DNA from: Pseudofabraea citricarpa
Lineage: Eukaryota > Ascomycota > Leotiomycetes > Helotiales > Dermateaceae
NCBI GenBank assembly: GCA_029641185.1
Contig: JAPWGK010000005.1
Span: 1,674,001 to 1,738,000, forward strand
DNA length: 64,000 nucleotides
Direction: 5' to 3'
The position numbers and the translations under genes are program-made. The notes below the pieces were generated by a model. It ran no database searches, was not told the DNA's origin, and saw only the letters and a list, made by a program, of their open reading frames with translations. Shown piece by piece: positions 35,911 to 46,716 of the stretch (positions are counted from its first letter, which is position 1; each line of letters begins with the position of its first letter).

Positions 35911-37301
35911 TTTCTTTTCTTCTTCTTTTTTCCTTTGTTCATTTAGTTCTATGGTGGGGTTTTGGAGTTTGGGGGTTGCTTTTCTTTTGTCTTTTTCTTC
36001 TTGTTTAAGAAAGAAAATAGGGTAGAGGATAGAGGCTGGAGTTTCGTTCTTTACTTTGGTTTGTCAGGTTAGGGTTGGGATTTGGATTGGGATTTGGATT
36101 CGGAGTTGGGAGTTGGGAGTTCGGAAAAGAGATACCCTGGATAAATTTAATTTTTCTAATGTAAGGTAGACAAAAGAGTATTAGGTCTTCTTATCTCGTA
36201 CCTTCACCTGTCTCTCTTCTTCGTAATCTGTTTTGCTTGAAACTGCTTCGCTCCGTGGTGCTGGTTTCGTGGCTTTCTAAAATATTGCACCTGCTAGAAG
36301 ACTCACAAGATGGAAGAACTGGTAATTTAACCTGAGTTATGTTCTGACATACCATACTTTTATCCCTCTTTACAGAATATTATACATACCTACACATGCC
36401 TTTGAAGTCTAAGTCATGTCTATGGATCATGGTAACTGAGGAATATATTATCAAAACCCAAAAGCAAATAAGATTTCTCCCTAGCATTTAATGTGCCTAA
36501 ATTTCTTACTGCCTAAAGTTCAAGTTCTATGTAACACATTTTTCTATTTATTCTTTGGGACTTACATCTGCTAAGGCTCTATCCCATTCTTCCCTTTCTG
36601 TTTCCCTTTTGCAACTTCTCTGCCTGATTTGAGTCATTGGATCTGTGCTCCAGCCAGTCCCGAATACGAACTAACCAAGTCATGTCTCTACCTTTGCTGC
36701 TCTTCTTGACAAGACTTCACCTAAGAATATTCATTCTAATTCAAACAAGAAAAGAAAGAGTCGTCTAGACAAAATTCTCATTTAGTGTACATATCTATTC
36801 TGAATCACACAAGCGACTCGTCTATTTGTTCCGAATACGATCCACGCAGCGAGGTACGATAGCATAGCCGGCATTTATAAATATGCGTCACTCCTAAACA
36901 AACGAGGGGGACGAAGACGAAAGGGAAAAGGCCTCATATCACTATACAGATCGAAGACAGGATCCGAGAGAGGATTAGAATTATTCTTAGACAGAGCACA
37001 GAAACGCGAGGGCTGGGAGGGGACGAGTATCGATTACGTGTGATGTCTCTCTCTTCCTTCCTTGCTCCTTTTCCTCGCTATATCATATCACACCGATTTA
37101 ATCCCAACACGCGTCCGCGCGACGACAACAACAACAGCAGCAACGACAACGACGACAACAACGTCAACTGATTACTATTCACTTCCCACTCGACAACAAA
37201 ACAACAAACCACATCTCATCATAGCATAACCATTAACCACGCCCGCAACCCCCCATTCCGTTTCAATCTCCGCGCTGGCTCGTGTATTGAAACGCGGCAC
37301 C

Positions 37302-37333
<32 letters not shown>

Positions 37334-38058
37334 CGGCAATGGCATTCTAGAAGAAAGAAGGGGGAGGGGAAAGGGAAAAGAAGAGCAATTGCCATGCTGC
37401 GGTAAAGAGGGCATGACGCCGAAAAGCGAGCATGCCCAAACCCTGTTTGGGCATCGTCCTGTATGCAATCTCGCACGCGTCTTCAGGGATCCGGCTTGCT
37501 CTCTTGCTCTGTCGCTGCTCGCTCTCTCTCGCTTGCGCCGTGATGACATTCTAAGCGAGCCGAGGACCTGTGCCGGGCTGGTCCGTCTGAGAGGCATTTT
37601 CATCTTTCTGCGGAACTCTTTCGCTTTTGCACGGCGTGAGTTCTTGAGTGTGTTTTGGATTCTTTTGCCTCCAAGGATCTTGCCTTTTTTTTTTTTAACT
37701 CTGATTTTGATCTTGGCTTTGGCCTTGGGCTTTTTCTTCAAGACATTGAAATGTGTGGAGGTGGAGCTGGAGAGGAACGTGGAGGTGGGTATGGGGCAGT
37801 TGGCCAGAGCGTGGCATTTCTTGGGACCTGCTGGGAGAATTCTCTTCTCCAAAACCATCTGAGCAGAAAACTTGAGAATTGAATAAAATGCCTCATATTT
37901 CCATGGTGTTTGATAATGTTGACGAGGACAAAAGTGGCATCCTTGGTAGGTATTAAGATTTCTTTTATTATGTTTTTTACAGATTACATATTTTACTACA
38001 TTCGCATTTCACATTCGTAAATCAATAAATCCTTCTAGATCAATCGGATCCGCAGGTC
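35911..38058. other. Intergenic region, no gene accepted
   Basis: The T-rich 3' UTR of the membrane protein is followed by AT-rich DNA (36.1-36.9 kb), ACGACAACAAC runs at about 37120-37165, and a GAGGGC hexamer at 37304-37332. Between 37175 and 37862 both strands are open (227 codons minus, 191 codons plus). Neither translation shows a family signature; both look compositionally driven. Confidence 0.45.
37304..37332. repeat. GAGGGC hexamer microsatellite
   Basis: About five tandem GAGGGC units. The same hexamer recurs at 53418-53443. Confidence 0.85.
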
Positions 38059-38799
38059 TCAATGGAAAGCTATCGCCTTCGCCTTGATCCTGACAGTCGG
38101 AAGACTGTACTGTACGCATTCCTTCCCGACCTCTCTACACACATCCTCAAGTAGCCTTTGCTCTTGTACAAACATCTGCCGGAAATCCGCCCACATCCTC
38201 AGCAATGCCTCAGCATCCTCTTTAGGCTCATCAAATACCACATCCGCTTGTATGCCTGCCATCTTGGTTTGACTCCGCTCACAGAGCACGAGTATCATCT
38301 CTTCGAGCAACGGGAACCCTCGTATCAAGGCGGCTTTGTTGTATGATTCCCATGGTCGCTTGACTTCCACGTCGACGTGATCTAGCGCCAAGCACCCGAC
38401 TCGATCTAGTACTTCTGGCTGCGCCAGGTAGTTCCGGAAATCGCGTAGCGTATCATCGTAGCCCATCAGTCTATGCCGCGGTAGATAGAGGACGTCTCGG
38501 TAAGGGTTGAAGTAAATGCGGGGCGCGCTGGAATGTGTTGCGAAAGAGAGTTGGTAGTATCTTAATGCCTCATCTCGTGACTCGTGTGTTGCTGATAGGA
38601 GTGCAGGTGGTGTGGTGTTGGATATGCATCGGTCGCGCTCGCTGTCGTACCGAACTGTCACAATACGTGCAGCACAGGCAAATTGCCACACTTTCAGACG
38701 AAGTTCTGGGGCCAAAGAAGGGAAGAGAGAGAAGGTCGTGAGAGTGGGATTCGTGGTAGACATCATCGTGGCGATGTCAGTTGCAGACAACATGGGCAT
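38059..38799 (-). CDS. 2EXR-domain protein
   Basis: Single exon, 246 residues. The N-terminal block FSLFPSLAPELRLKVWQFAC, then ARIVTVRYD, LLSATHESRDEALRYY, and IYFNPYRDVLYLPRH is the 2EXR signature of a large filamentous-fungal family of unknown function (F/LxxLPxELRxxIW ... CxESRxxA ... FNPxxDxLY). The remainder (CLALDHVDVEVKRPWES, FPLLEEMILVL) follows the family pattern. No signal peptide or membrane segment. Members occur in many copies per genome. The gene is divergent from the queuine transferase, about 1 kb away. Length is ordinary for the family. Confidence 0.85.
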   Translation of the reverse strand: MPMLSATDIATMMSTTNPTLTTFSLFPSLAPELRLKVWQFACAARIVTVRYDSERDRCISNTTPPALLSATHESRDEALRYYQLSFATHSSAPRIYFNPYRDVLYLPRHRLMGYDDTLRDFRNYLAQPEVLDRVGCLALDHVDVEVKRPWESYNKAALIRGFPLLEEMILVLCERSQTKMAGIQADVVFDEPKEDAEALLRMWADFRQMFVQEQRLLEDVCREVGKECVQYSLPTVRIKAKAIAFH

Positions 38800-39840
38800 G
38801 TATATTTATTGTCGAAAGAGCAAAGAGCTTTAAAGCGGGGGACCCGTAGGATTATAGCAAATGAGCCCCAGAAGCCAATTCACGAACAAAGCTCCGTTAG
38901 CCCTTGGTATCAATCTCAGCGATGACGCTTGGAGTGGCGTGACAATTGAAAATGCCAAGTTCGCGAGTGGTGGAGGCAAGATAGGCGATGAGAAGAATCC
39001 GAAAAGCTGCAAAGCTGGGCGATGAGAGAGAAGCTCTTGAACGAAGAAGAGGAGGAGATGGAGAGACTGGTATCGACAGAGAGAAAGAGAGGCTGAGGAA
39101 GATGAGATATATCAAGGTACCATCTGAAGAAAGACTGGCCTAGCCACAGGTCTTTCAGCCATACCCCGGACGGGTGGCCAAGCACTCTGATGGGAAGTCC
39201 GCAGTCAGAGGCCTCGGGCCAGGCTGACGGGGCGCATAGCAGGCCCAGTCCCAGCAGATGGGCGCTGCACGATGGGAGAACTCGTGGATTGCGAATTTGC
39301 GATCTGGCAACGGAAGGAAAATTCAGGAAGATCCCAGCTATTCGGGAGCGCTAGACAACGAAGTCAGACCACTTTCACTTCCAAAAGCAAAGGGAACACG
39401 CGACATGGGATCCGTCACATTTCCAGCAGTGCCAACTGACGCCGAGTTGTGTAAAATACGAGATCTTGCTTGCGCTCTTTTTCCGTCGCTGTTTTTCGCA
39501 TCGTCGGTTTCGAAGTGTTCCAGTGTCGAAATATATTATTGCTGAGCAGTCTCAATAGTCGCTTGAAGTCAATAGCCGTCGGGAAACGAGACGACGGGGG
39601 ATCAGGAGGCGGCGACGGCGACGCATTGGGAACAGAAGTGTTCTGGAAGAAGGTCGGATGCTGAGCTGAGTTAGGAAAATGCTTGACGCGAGTCTGGAAG
39701 AGGGAAAAAGGGAGAAAGGGAGAAAGGGGCGCCATGTTCGCTTCCTACACCGCTTTCCCAAACAGAATAATCTGCACCACAACCCCGCCGTGACCGCCGC
39801 ATAATGCCATTTCACTTCACCTCTGTACCACATCCCAGCC
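38800..39840. promoter_or_regulatory. Divergent intergenic region, 2EXR gene / queuine transferase
   Basis: No gene is supported. It presumably holds both promoters. Short open frames on both strands show no domain features. Confidence 0.5.
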
Positions 39841-41347
39841 ATGGCCGTGACAATGCCATTGCCGATGCCTTCTGCCCTCACCTTCGACCTGGTGGCTCGC
39901 TGCTCTGTAAGCTCTTCTTAAGCCTCACTGCCGCTGCGCATAAATCCCTCCCGACTCACACAATGATCCCTTTGTCCAGACCACCAAGGCACGAGCCGCC
40001 ATCCTGACCCTCCCCCACGGCCCCGTGCTGCTCCCTCTGTTCATGCCCGTTGCAACACAGGCGTCGCTCAAGGGATTGACCCCTCAGCAACTCGAGGAGA
40101 CCGGCTGCCGACTGTGTCTAAACAACACATACCATCTGGGCTTGAAGCCGGGCCAAGATGTGCTACAGAAGGTAGGAGGGGCTCACAAGCTGCAAGGATG
40201 GAACCACAATATCTTGACAGATAGCGGAGGGTGTGTATCAGGTTGTACTCGGAAGGTTACGTGCGCTGAATCGGATGATCTAGATTTCAGATGGTAAGCT
40301 TGTTGAAGCTGGCAAACATCACCGAGGAGGGCGTACGGTTAGTGACATCAGTCAGGCAGGAGAGTGGTGTAGGAACTGATAGTTCGGCAGATTTCTCAGT
40401 CCTCATGATGGAACTCCAGTAAGACCCTCACGAAACTTTATAGGATTTCAGGCTAACTAAATCACAGATGCTGCTTACCCCAGAAGTACCTTCCTCTATA
40501 GCCTCTGTAGTCTCACATTCTGACCCACGAAAAGCATTCGATTGACCTACAGAACACGATCGGAAGCGATATCATAATGCAGCTGGACGATGTCCTCGTA
40601 ACAACTTCGCCAGATGCGGCAAGAATGAGAGAAGCCATGGAAAGAAGTGTTCGATGGCTTGATCGATGTATAGCAGCGCATGCAAATCCTACCACACAGA
40701 ACCTGTTCTGCATTATACAAGGAGGACTTGACTTGGAAATGCGGAAAGAATGCTGCGAACAAATGGTCGCAAGGGATACCCCTGGAATTGCAATCGGCGG
40801 TCTTAGCGGTGGTGAAGCCAAGGCAGATTATTGTCGAGTGGTAAATACTTGCACGGGCTTATTGCCAGAGTTGAAGCCCAGATATGTGATGGGGATTGGT
40901 TATCCAGAAGATCTGGTTGTTTCTGTGGCGTTGGGGGCTGACATGTTCGATTGTGTCTGGCCGACGAGAACAGCGAGATTTGGCAACGCCATCACCAAGT
41001 ATGGGGTCCTAAATCTACGGCACGCAAGATATGCCAACGACTTTGGGCCAGTCGAAGAAGGTTGCGGATGTGTTTGCTGTCGCAAGGGAGAAGGCGGTCT
41101 AGGAATCACTAGAGCCTTTGTGCATCATGTCGCAGCGAAAGAGACGGTTGGAGCCCACCTGCTTACCATGCATAATGTCTGGTATCAGTTGGCTTTGATG
41201 ACGCAGGTGAGAAACGCGATTATTGAGGATAGGTTTCCGGCGTTTCTCAAGCAATTCTTTTTTGATCTCCATGCTGGAAACAAATCCAAGTATCCAGACT
41301 GGGCTGTAGAAGCCCTGAACACCGTTGGAGTCAATCTTCTCGAGTGA
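39841..41347 (+). CDS. QTRT1: Queuine tRNA-ribosyltransferase catalytic subunit
   Basis: Six exons: 39841-39906, 39980-40230, 40284-40337, 40391-40418, 40468-40485 and 40535-41347, phases closing to 409 residues. It exchanges guanine-34 for queuine in GUN-anticodon tRNAs (Asp, Asn, His, Tyr), acting with the QTRT2 subunit. Family blocks: LPLFMPVATQASLKGLT, NNTYHLGLKPG, LTDSGGFQMVSLLKLANITE, SPHDGTP, LTPE then HSIDLQNTIGSDIIMQLDD, IQGGLD, AIGGLSGGEAK, MGIGYPEDLVVSVALGADMFD followed by CVWPTRTARFGNA. The catalytic aspartates are in LTDSGG and MFDCVWP. The zinc site is seen as CGCVCC plus a later His in LLTMHN. Exons 4 and 5 are 28 and 18 bases. The last acceptor is AAAAG, a weak choice supported by protein continuity. 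Many fungi, including budding yeast, lack this enzyme. Confidence 0.92.
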
Positions 41348-43477
41348 CAAGGTTGGAAAAAGAAGAAAAGCGGCTAGACAAAATAGATACCCAATAGACA
41401 AGTGTTAATCGAGCTAAAGCAGAGTGACGACAGGGATTCTCATATTATAGATGTTGAATCTTAACAGACTCATACCATAGTTGGAAGTCATCTACCTAAA
41501 ATAAAATAAAATTGATATGACCACGATATCGATTTCCTTTTACAAATCATGAATAGTGTCAAGATCGTTCAAAGTATCATATTCTACATCCCTCGTAACA
41601 TAGCACCCAGGGTACTATAATTAACCCACTGTCCTTACTTTGTCTTTTTCCCCGTCATCCTCACTTTCGAAGAGATAGAAGTCAGTAAACTCTGAGAAAT
41701 CCAGACAAGTTGATAAACTTACAAGCCTCGATCTCATCGGTTTCTAGAGTCTTTATTGTCCTGGGATAGTCATATATACGAACTTAGCGTTATACTGGTT
41801 AGGATTTGCTCGTTCTCTTTGTCCTTGCCCTTCCACTCCCCTATGAGTTGCTGAGTTTGACAAAACTCTGTCCTTTGATAGCCGAAGGCGGACGAAATAA
41901 ATTCTTTTCTCGTTATTTGATCTTCTTGGTTGAAATATGTAATGTCTTAGATCTAGACTTCTGCAGCGGGTGCGGTTTTTGCCCTTTGTTGATTTCGCAA
42001 TTATCTTAAATCCAGAGTATTTAACACGAGATTATCAAGTTTGAAAGAGCTCTGCTTTATATTCTTATTATCCTTCCATCTAACGATAATTTTCTTCTCC
42101 TAGTCGCTGTGGTTGATGGAGCTTATAATCTATCGTAGTAGTTCACAGCGTCAAGAATTTTGTAAAAACCTGTTCTCCAAAATGATATCATATCTCAATT
42201 GTCTAAATGCAACCTAAGTAGCTAGGTATTATAACGCAGCGGTATCTGGATTCTAGGAGAACTTAATAAACTGACAGTCTTATTATATTTCAAGAGGCCA
42301 TTATAGTCCAACTTATTTTATACCGTATGAAAGCGATGGATCCCAATCATAATCTTTGCGCTAGACGTTTATTCTGCTCAGAGAGCATACTGTAGCTTAG
42401 CTCTCTCCAGATCGTTAGTTAACATTGTATTTTAACAAGTTGTCCGAACTCAAGGATATAACTGTAACTTGACTCTATATTTTCTGAAATCGCCTTGAAT
42501 CACAACTGTGTTATTATACTCGGCGAGCCCATCATAACCTACCTGTCTATGTATCTTAGAAGAACAATATGCTTTAACAATATTTGTAGCTCCAACCGCT
42601 TTCAAGACTTGTTGTTTTCAATTGAGAGTCTGAATCTTGCAAAGCATTCCGACATACATCACCTCCAATTGTCATATGAAAATCAAAGATGTTTAACGCC
42701 TGGATTTATAAGGCTAATACCATTAAACTATATCTGATAAACGGCCGCTATAGCTTGTAAATTGAGATAAACCGAGGCATAGATTCGAAGCTCTTTGCTT
42801 CTAGATAAAAGCAAAGGCTTTAGTATAAATGGTGGGGTAGAGTTTGGAATATTTGAGAAGCTAAGCGGGAATAGTCCTGAGTCAAGCGACTTAAGCTGCC
42901 TCCCTATTTTTAAAGGCTCATATTATTGTTGGAAGTAAGTGGCTCTTGTTAGTTTCATGGTCATAATCTCTTAACTAATATGTGATTCTGAAGCAATAAG
43001 AGATTATTATCATTATTAGAAGCAGAAGAAGCAGAACAGCAGGTAGCGTCTTTTGAACCAAAATCAGCTTGCATGATTTAGCTGCAATGGTTTGTACCTA
43101 TAGTAAAGGCTTGCCGGCCGTAGCCGATTTCTCACAAAATCTACATTATACATACTTGCAGTGGCCGTCCCAGCCATTCATGCTAAGCTTCATTTAGATA
43201 AGATACTTGAGCAAGCCTTGCTCAGGTATCGTCCATGGTGCACGGAACGTTTAAAAATGGGCTTGCTTGATTAAGCGTGGCTAAATTATCTTGATATCTT
43301 TTTTGGGGGATTTAGGCAATTATCAATCGACTCATATTATGCTTGGTTGGTGGTCTCAAGTTATAATGCGAGGTTGTTAAAAGAGAGGCATGAAGGACGT
43401 GTTTATTTAGGCATCATATTATGTACAAAACACCAATTTTAAGGGGTACCTGACTTGATCTGAAAGACTTGAATGAT
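41348..43477. other. AT-rich region with a decayed paralogue relic
   Basis: Left part of an AT-rich island. Apart from the relic at about 41640-41960 I find no intact gene. The 80-codon frame 42495-42737 has no features. Confidence 0.5.
41640..41960 (-). pseudogene. Decayed, internally deleted copy of the Myb/SANT-like paralogue family
   Basis: Minus-strand CGAAAGTGAGGATGACGGGG (41650-41669) matches the last exon of copy A (GAAAGTGACGATGATATGG, 43540-43558). A donor GTAAGTTTATC at 41722 matches the intron position of copy A. Plus-strand GGCGGACGAAATAAATTC (41888-41905) matches GGCGGACGGAAAGCATTC of copy A (44058-44075), and TTTGTCCTTGC matches the Lys-rich stretch of A. The distance between these landmarks is shorter than in A, so the middle is deleted. 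Frames are broken and the acceptor TAG is lost. Confidence 0.55.
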
Positions 43478-44461
43478 CTAGGTCGTCGAAATAAGGGTGC
43501 CGTGGTTAATAGTCTTCCCTGGTCGCTTTCCGTCCATATCCATATCATCGTCACTTTCCAAACTAGCAAGAAAGAACAAAAGTCAGTATGTATCAAAGCC
43601 TGTGCATAAGTTTCTTCACTTACAAATGACTAGACTCATTGGCGTCTAACTCTGAAAGCTCAGACTCCTCGCTTTCTTCAGCATCACTTGCCCCCTTCGT
43701 GCCAGCCTTCTCACCAGAAGCTGCCCCTTCGTCACTATCTCCATTGCTAAGCATCTCGGCGACTTCTGGCCAACGGTTAACTATAGTTAAGATTGCCCGG
43801 GCGCTACGATCAGGCAGAGGACGAGAGGCAAGTTCCCCAAGCTTGCCCGCCTTTCTTAACTTGCCAGTCTTCGAAGAAAGTGTAGGCGCAAGAGATTCCC
43901 CTGAAGAGAGAATCTGGCCTTTAAACTTCTCATTGTGCTTTTGCGCAATATTTTGCCAGTTGAGTAAACTTAGATTCTTGTCCTTGTCCTTGCATTTATT
44001 CTTCAGCTCTTCCTTTAAAAGCTGGCGGATCGAGTTTTGCTCTAGGACTGTCCACGGCGGACGGAAAGCATTCATATCCCCCTTCTTGTTCAAACGTCTT
44101 CTGAAGATTTGACGTCTCCAAGCATTTGATTTGGAGATGTCCGATGCCTTGTTCCAATCAACTTTGTGTGGGTATTGAAACTCATATGCCTTGTTGTCCT
44201 TGGCATTGATTTTCATTTTGAGTTCCGTGGCTCTTCTGGCATCACCAAGCTTGAAAGGTTTTCGATTGATGTGCGGATTATCTGACCACTAGAATCAAGT
44301 TAATTAACCCTACTTTCGAGCTTGTCAGAAAGCAATCCAGGTTTACTCACATCGCAGGTCGTATTATGAGGCATGACTGGCGCTTGTTTGCTGCGCTTAG
44401 AACCCTTGCCATCATCGCCTCCTTCCTCGCTATGTCTGTTCTTGTCCTGATTAGCCGACAT
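43478..44461 (-). CDS. Copy A: unrecognised basic Myb/SANT-like protein of a tandem family
   Basis: Exons 44351-44461, 43624-44288 and 43478-43562, phases closing to 286 residues. I know no named family. Visible layout: a charged low-complexity start (MSANQDKNRHSEEGGDDGKG), WSDNPHINRKPFKLGDARR, a strongly basic SNAWRRQIFRRRLNKKGD, then MNAFRPPWTVLEQNSI...NWQNIAQKHNEKF. Its tryptophan spacing and W-x-x-IA pattern resemble a Myb/SANT helix-turn-helix. A conserved RPLPDRSARAILTIVNRWPE follows, then an acidic Ser/Glu-rich stretch and the tail FLESDDDMDMDG...LISTT. Copy B aligns over the whole core and has the same last intron. Nuclear DNA binding is inference only. It sits in AT-rich DNA with decayed relatives. 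Confidence 0.72.
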
Positions 44462-45431
44462 TTTCCTGTCTCAAATCATTAGCCAAGATCTATGTCTTCA
44501 AGAGTTAGGTATGATAGATCGATAGCAGGCGTCGCTTCATGGATATGACACGACTGGTAAGTACCAGCGAGATGGGTGAGTGGACCGCGGCTGGAAGGCA
44601 ACAACTCACGTTGGATATGGTATCTCAGCAACGATTGGAAGCTTCAATGATATTCTTCTGTGTTGAATGATGTTTGATGGATTCGAGGTTGAGAAAACAT
44701 ATGCGAGGGTGTGAATCATATCAGATTACGCGAGGCGTGGTGAATGAAACCGAAGACAAAGCAAAGCCAACCCTATTGTGCGTAACTATCTTTTATTCAC
44801 TTGCGTCAAATTATTACCTGATGGGATCTTCCAATAGTCTTTACTGTATACCGAGTTGTGCTCGAATTCTCTATAGCTATGTTACACCATTGGCTTTGTT
44901 CACATGTTTTACGCCCAGATTCGTGAACAGCAAGACTTAAGAATTATGAAAATATCTACCTACAATTCCAGGTTCCATTATTGTAAGTTCCTTTTCTTTC
45001 TACCAAGGTAAGTTAGAGATATTTTACCTAGTGCTAAAGAACTTTATAGGTTCGCCTGGTGGTGTCTCTGCTGTCTTACGGCTAATTATTTATCTACTTC
45101 TGTTGTTGACAACAAGAAGAGAATTATCAACAAGAAAAGAATTATTAACAAGAAGTAAGTGCATGTCATAACCACGGCGAATTCTTTATCCGCTTCCGTT
45201 ACCAACAACAGGAGGAGGATTAATTAGAGGAGAATTATTAACAAGAGAATTATTAACAAGAAGTAAGTATATATTATGATAACGGCGAATTCTTTATCCG
45301 CTTCTGTTACTAACAACAAGAGGAGAATTGTTAACGAGAAGTATGTGCATGTCATGACATTGTGAATTGATTTATCTATGTCCCACTTAATAGCTCTACA
45401 TCTACACTAATAAAAAGAAGAAAAGATTTGA
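44462..45431. other. Spacer between the two paralogues, contains a tandem repeat
   Basis: Includes the promoter side of copy A, an AT-rich stretch, and three imperfect tandem units at about 45080-45362. The 88-codon frame 44674-44940 has no recognised features. Confidence 0.55.
45080..45380. repeat. Imperfect tandem repeat, three units of about 80-107 bases
   Basis: Units begin GGCTAATTATTTATCTACTTC, GGCGAATTCTTTATCCGCTTC and GGCGAATTCTTTATCCGCTTC respectively. Each continues with GTTACCAACAACA-like and GAGAATTATTAACAAGAAG-like segments and ends AAGTAAGTGCATGTCAT or close variants. A partial fourth unit starts GTGAATTGATTTATCTATG. Within units AATTATTAACAAGA is itself duplicated. Confidence 0.8.
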
Positions 45432-46716
45432 TCAGGTGGTAGCAATAAGATTTGCCCCCGTCTGATTGCTGGCCGGCACATTTCCATCCATGTCATCGTC
45501 AGAGCTTTCTTCTAGTTTTCTATAGAGAGTACGGGTTAGTGTAAAAACTCTTTGATATAATATTGAAATGCCAAACAGCATCAGAAAAAGGACGACTTAC
45601 GGGTCTAGGTCACCACCGTGCTCATGGTCAGAGCTTCTACTGCCTTCCTCCTTGTCGCCTTCATACCCCTCTTCGTCCGTCTCATCATCTACCTGTGCGT
45701 TCATGTCGATCTCTTTCTTCCCAGCTGGCAATCCCTCAAGAGTGGATTGAATCATTTGCGAGACATCTGGCCACTTCTTGGCTATTGTTGCGATAGAAAG
45801 GGCAGAACGGTCAAGTAGTGGCCGCGACTGAGCTTTCTTGAGGATCTGATTTTCTTTTCCAATCTTACCAGATTGGGTTTTGCTAGGAGCTAACTTTTCG
45901 CCGACTGGTAGAATTTTGCCTCTAAACTTCGAGTTGTGTTGAGCGGCAATGTCCCTCCAATCGTTTTTGATAAGATTCTTCTTGGTATGAAGTAATTTTG
46001 ATCTAATCAGACCATGGACAGAGTTCTTTTCTTTGACAGTCCAAGGAGCACGAAAGGCATTCATGTCCGAGGCTTTATTGATGCGCCTCCTGAAGATTTG
46101 GCGACGCCAACTATTAACTTTGGTAATAGTCTTACTATCTTTCCAATCTACTTTTCCAGGATATGAAAACTTGTATGTCTGGCCCTTGGTGTCTTTAAGT
46201 CTCATTCGGAGCTCTGCCTTTCTGTGGCTTTGTCCCTGTCGAAATGGCTGTTTGTTGATATGGCTATTATCACCCCAGACAAATTGTGTACCAACACGTG
46301 CTTTCGGCGCATGTTTCTTGTTGCTCTGTAGATCGAATTAGTGTTGTTCCAAACTAAAATAGCGCCTTCCGATTAGAGCCTGGTTGTATGTTATTACTCA
46401 CAAGCTTTGACGGGTTGCGCTCAGTCTCCTCGCTGCCTTTGCGCTTGCGCTTTCTTGCCTGGGACTCCTTTATGTTAGCTTTGCCTATTAGATCGCAAAA
46501 GAAGTCTTACCTTGGTCACAGCGACTGCTGGGATACTTGCGTCCGACTCACTACTGCTTGAACCCACCTCTGTGGTGCCTTTGTTGCTCTTTGCTGAATT
46601 AAGCTTTGGGATAGATTAGATCGAGCGCAATATTGATTAGAAAGAAGTCATACCTTGGGTACAACGGCTGGGATACTGGCATCTGAGCCACTGCTAGAAT
46701 CATCATCCGTGGCCAT
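45432..46716 (-). CDS. Copy B: unrecognised basic Myb/SANT-like protein of a tandem family
   Basis: Proposed exons 46654-46716, 46511-46603, 46402-46458, 45601-46325 and 45432-45519, about 341 residues. The last two exons are well supported by alignment to copy A: WGDNSHINKQPF, VNSWRRQIFRRRINKASD, MNAFRAPWTVKEKNSVHGLI, NDWRDIAAQHNSKFRGK, RPLLDRSALSIATIAKKWPD and an acidic tail ending SSDDDMDG...NLIATT. The three upstream exons are Ser/Asp/Lys-rich and less certain. Exons 1 and 2 carry the same phrase SDASIPAV, suggesting exon duplication, and the acceptors there (AAAG) are weak. Copy B lacks the intron that precedes WGDN in copy A. The last intron is at the same position and phase in both copies. 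Function unknown. Confidence 0.7.

Noticed and set aside
37175..37862. Two overlapping long open frames on opposite strands
   Set aside because: Both are driven by GAGGGC and lysine/serine-biased composition, with no family motif, and they overlap almost fully.
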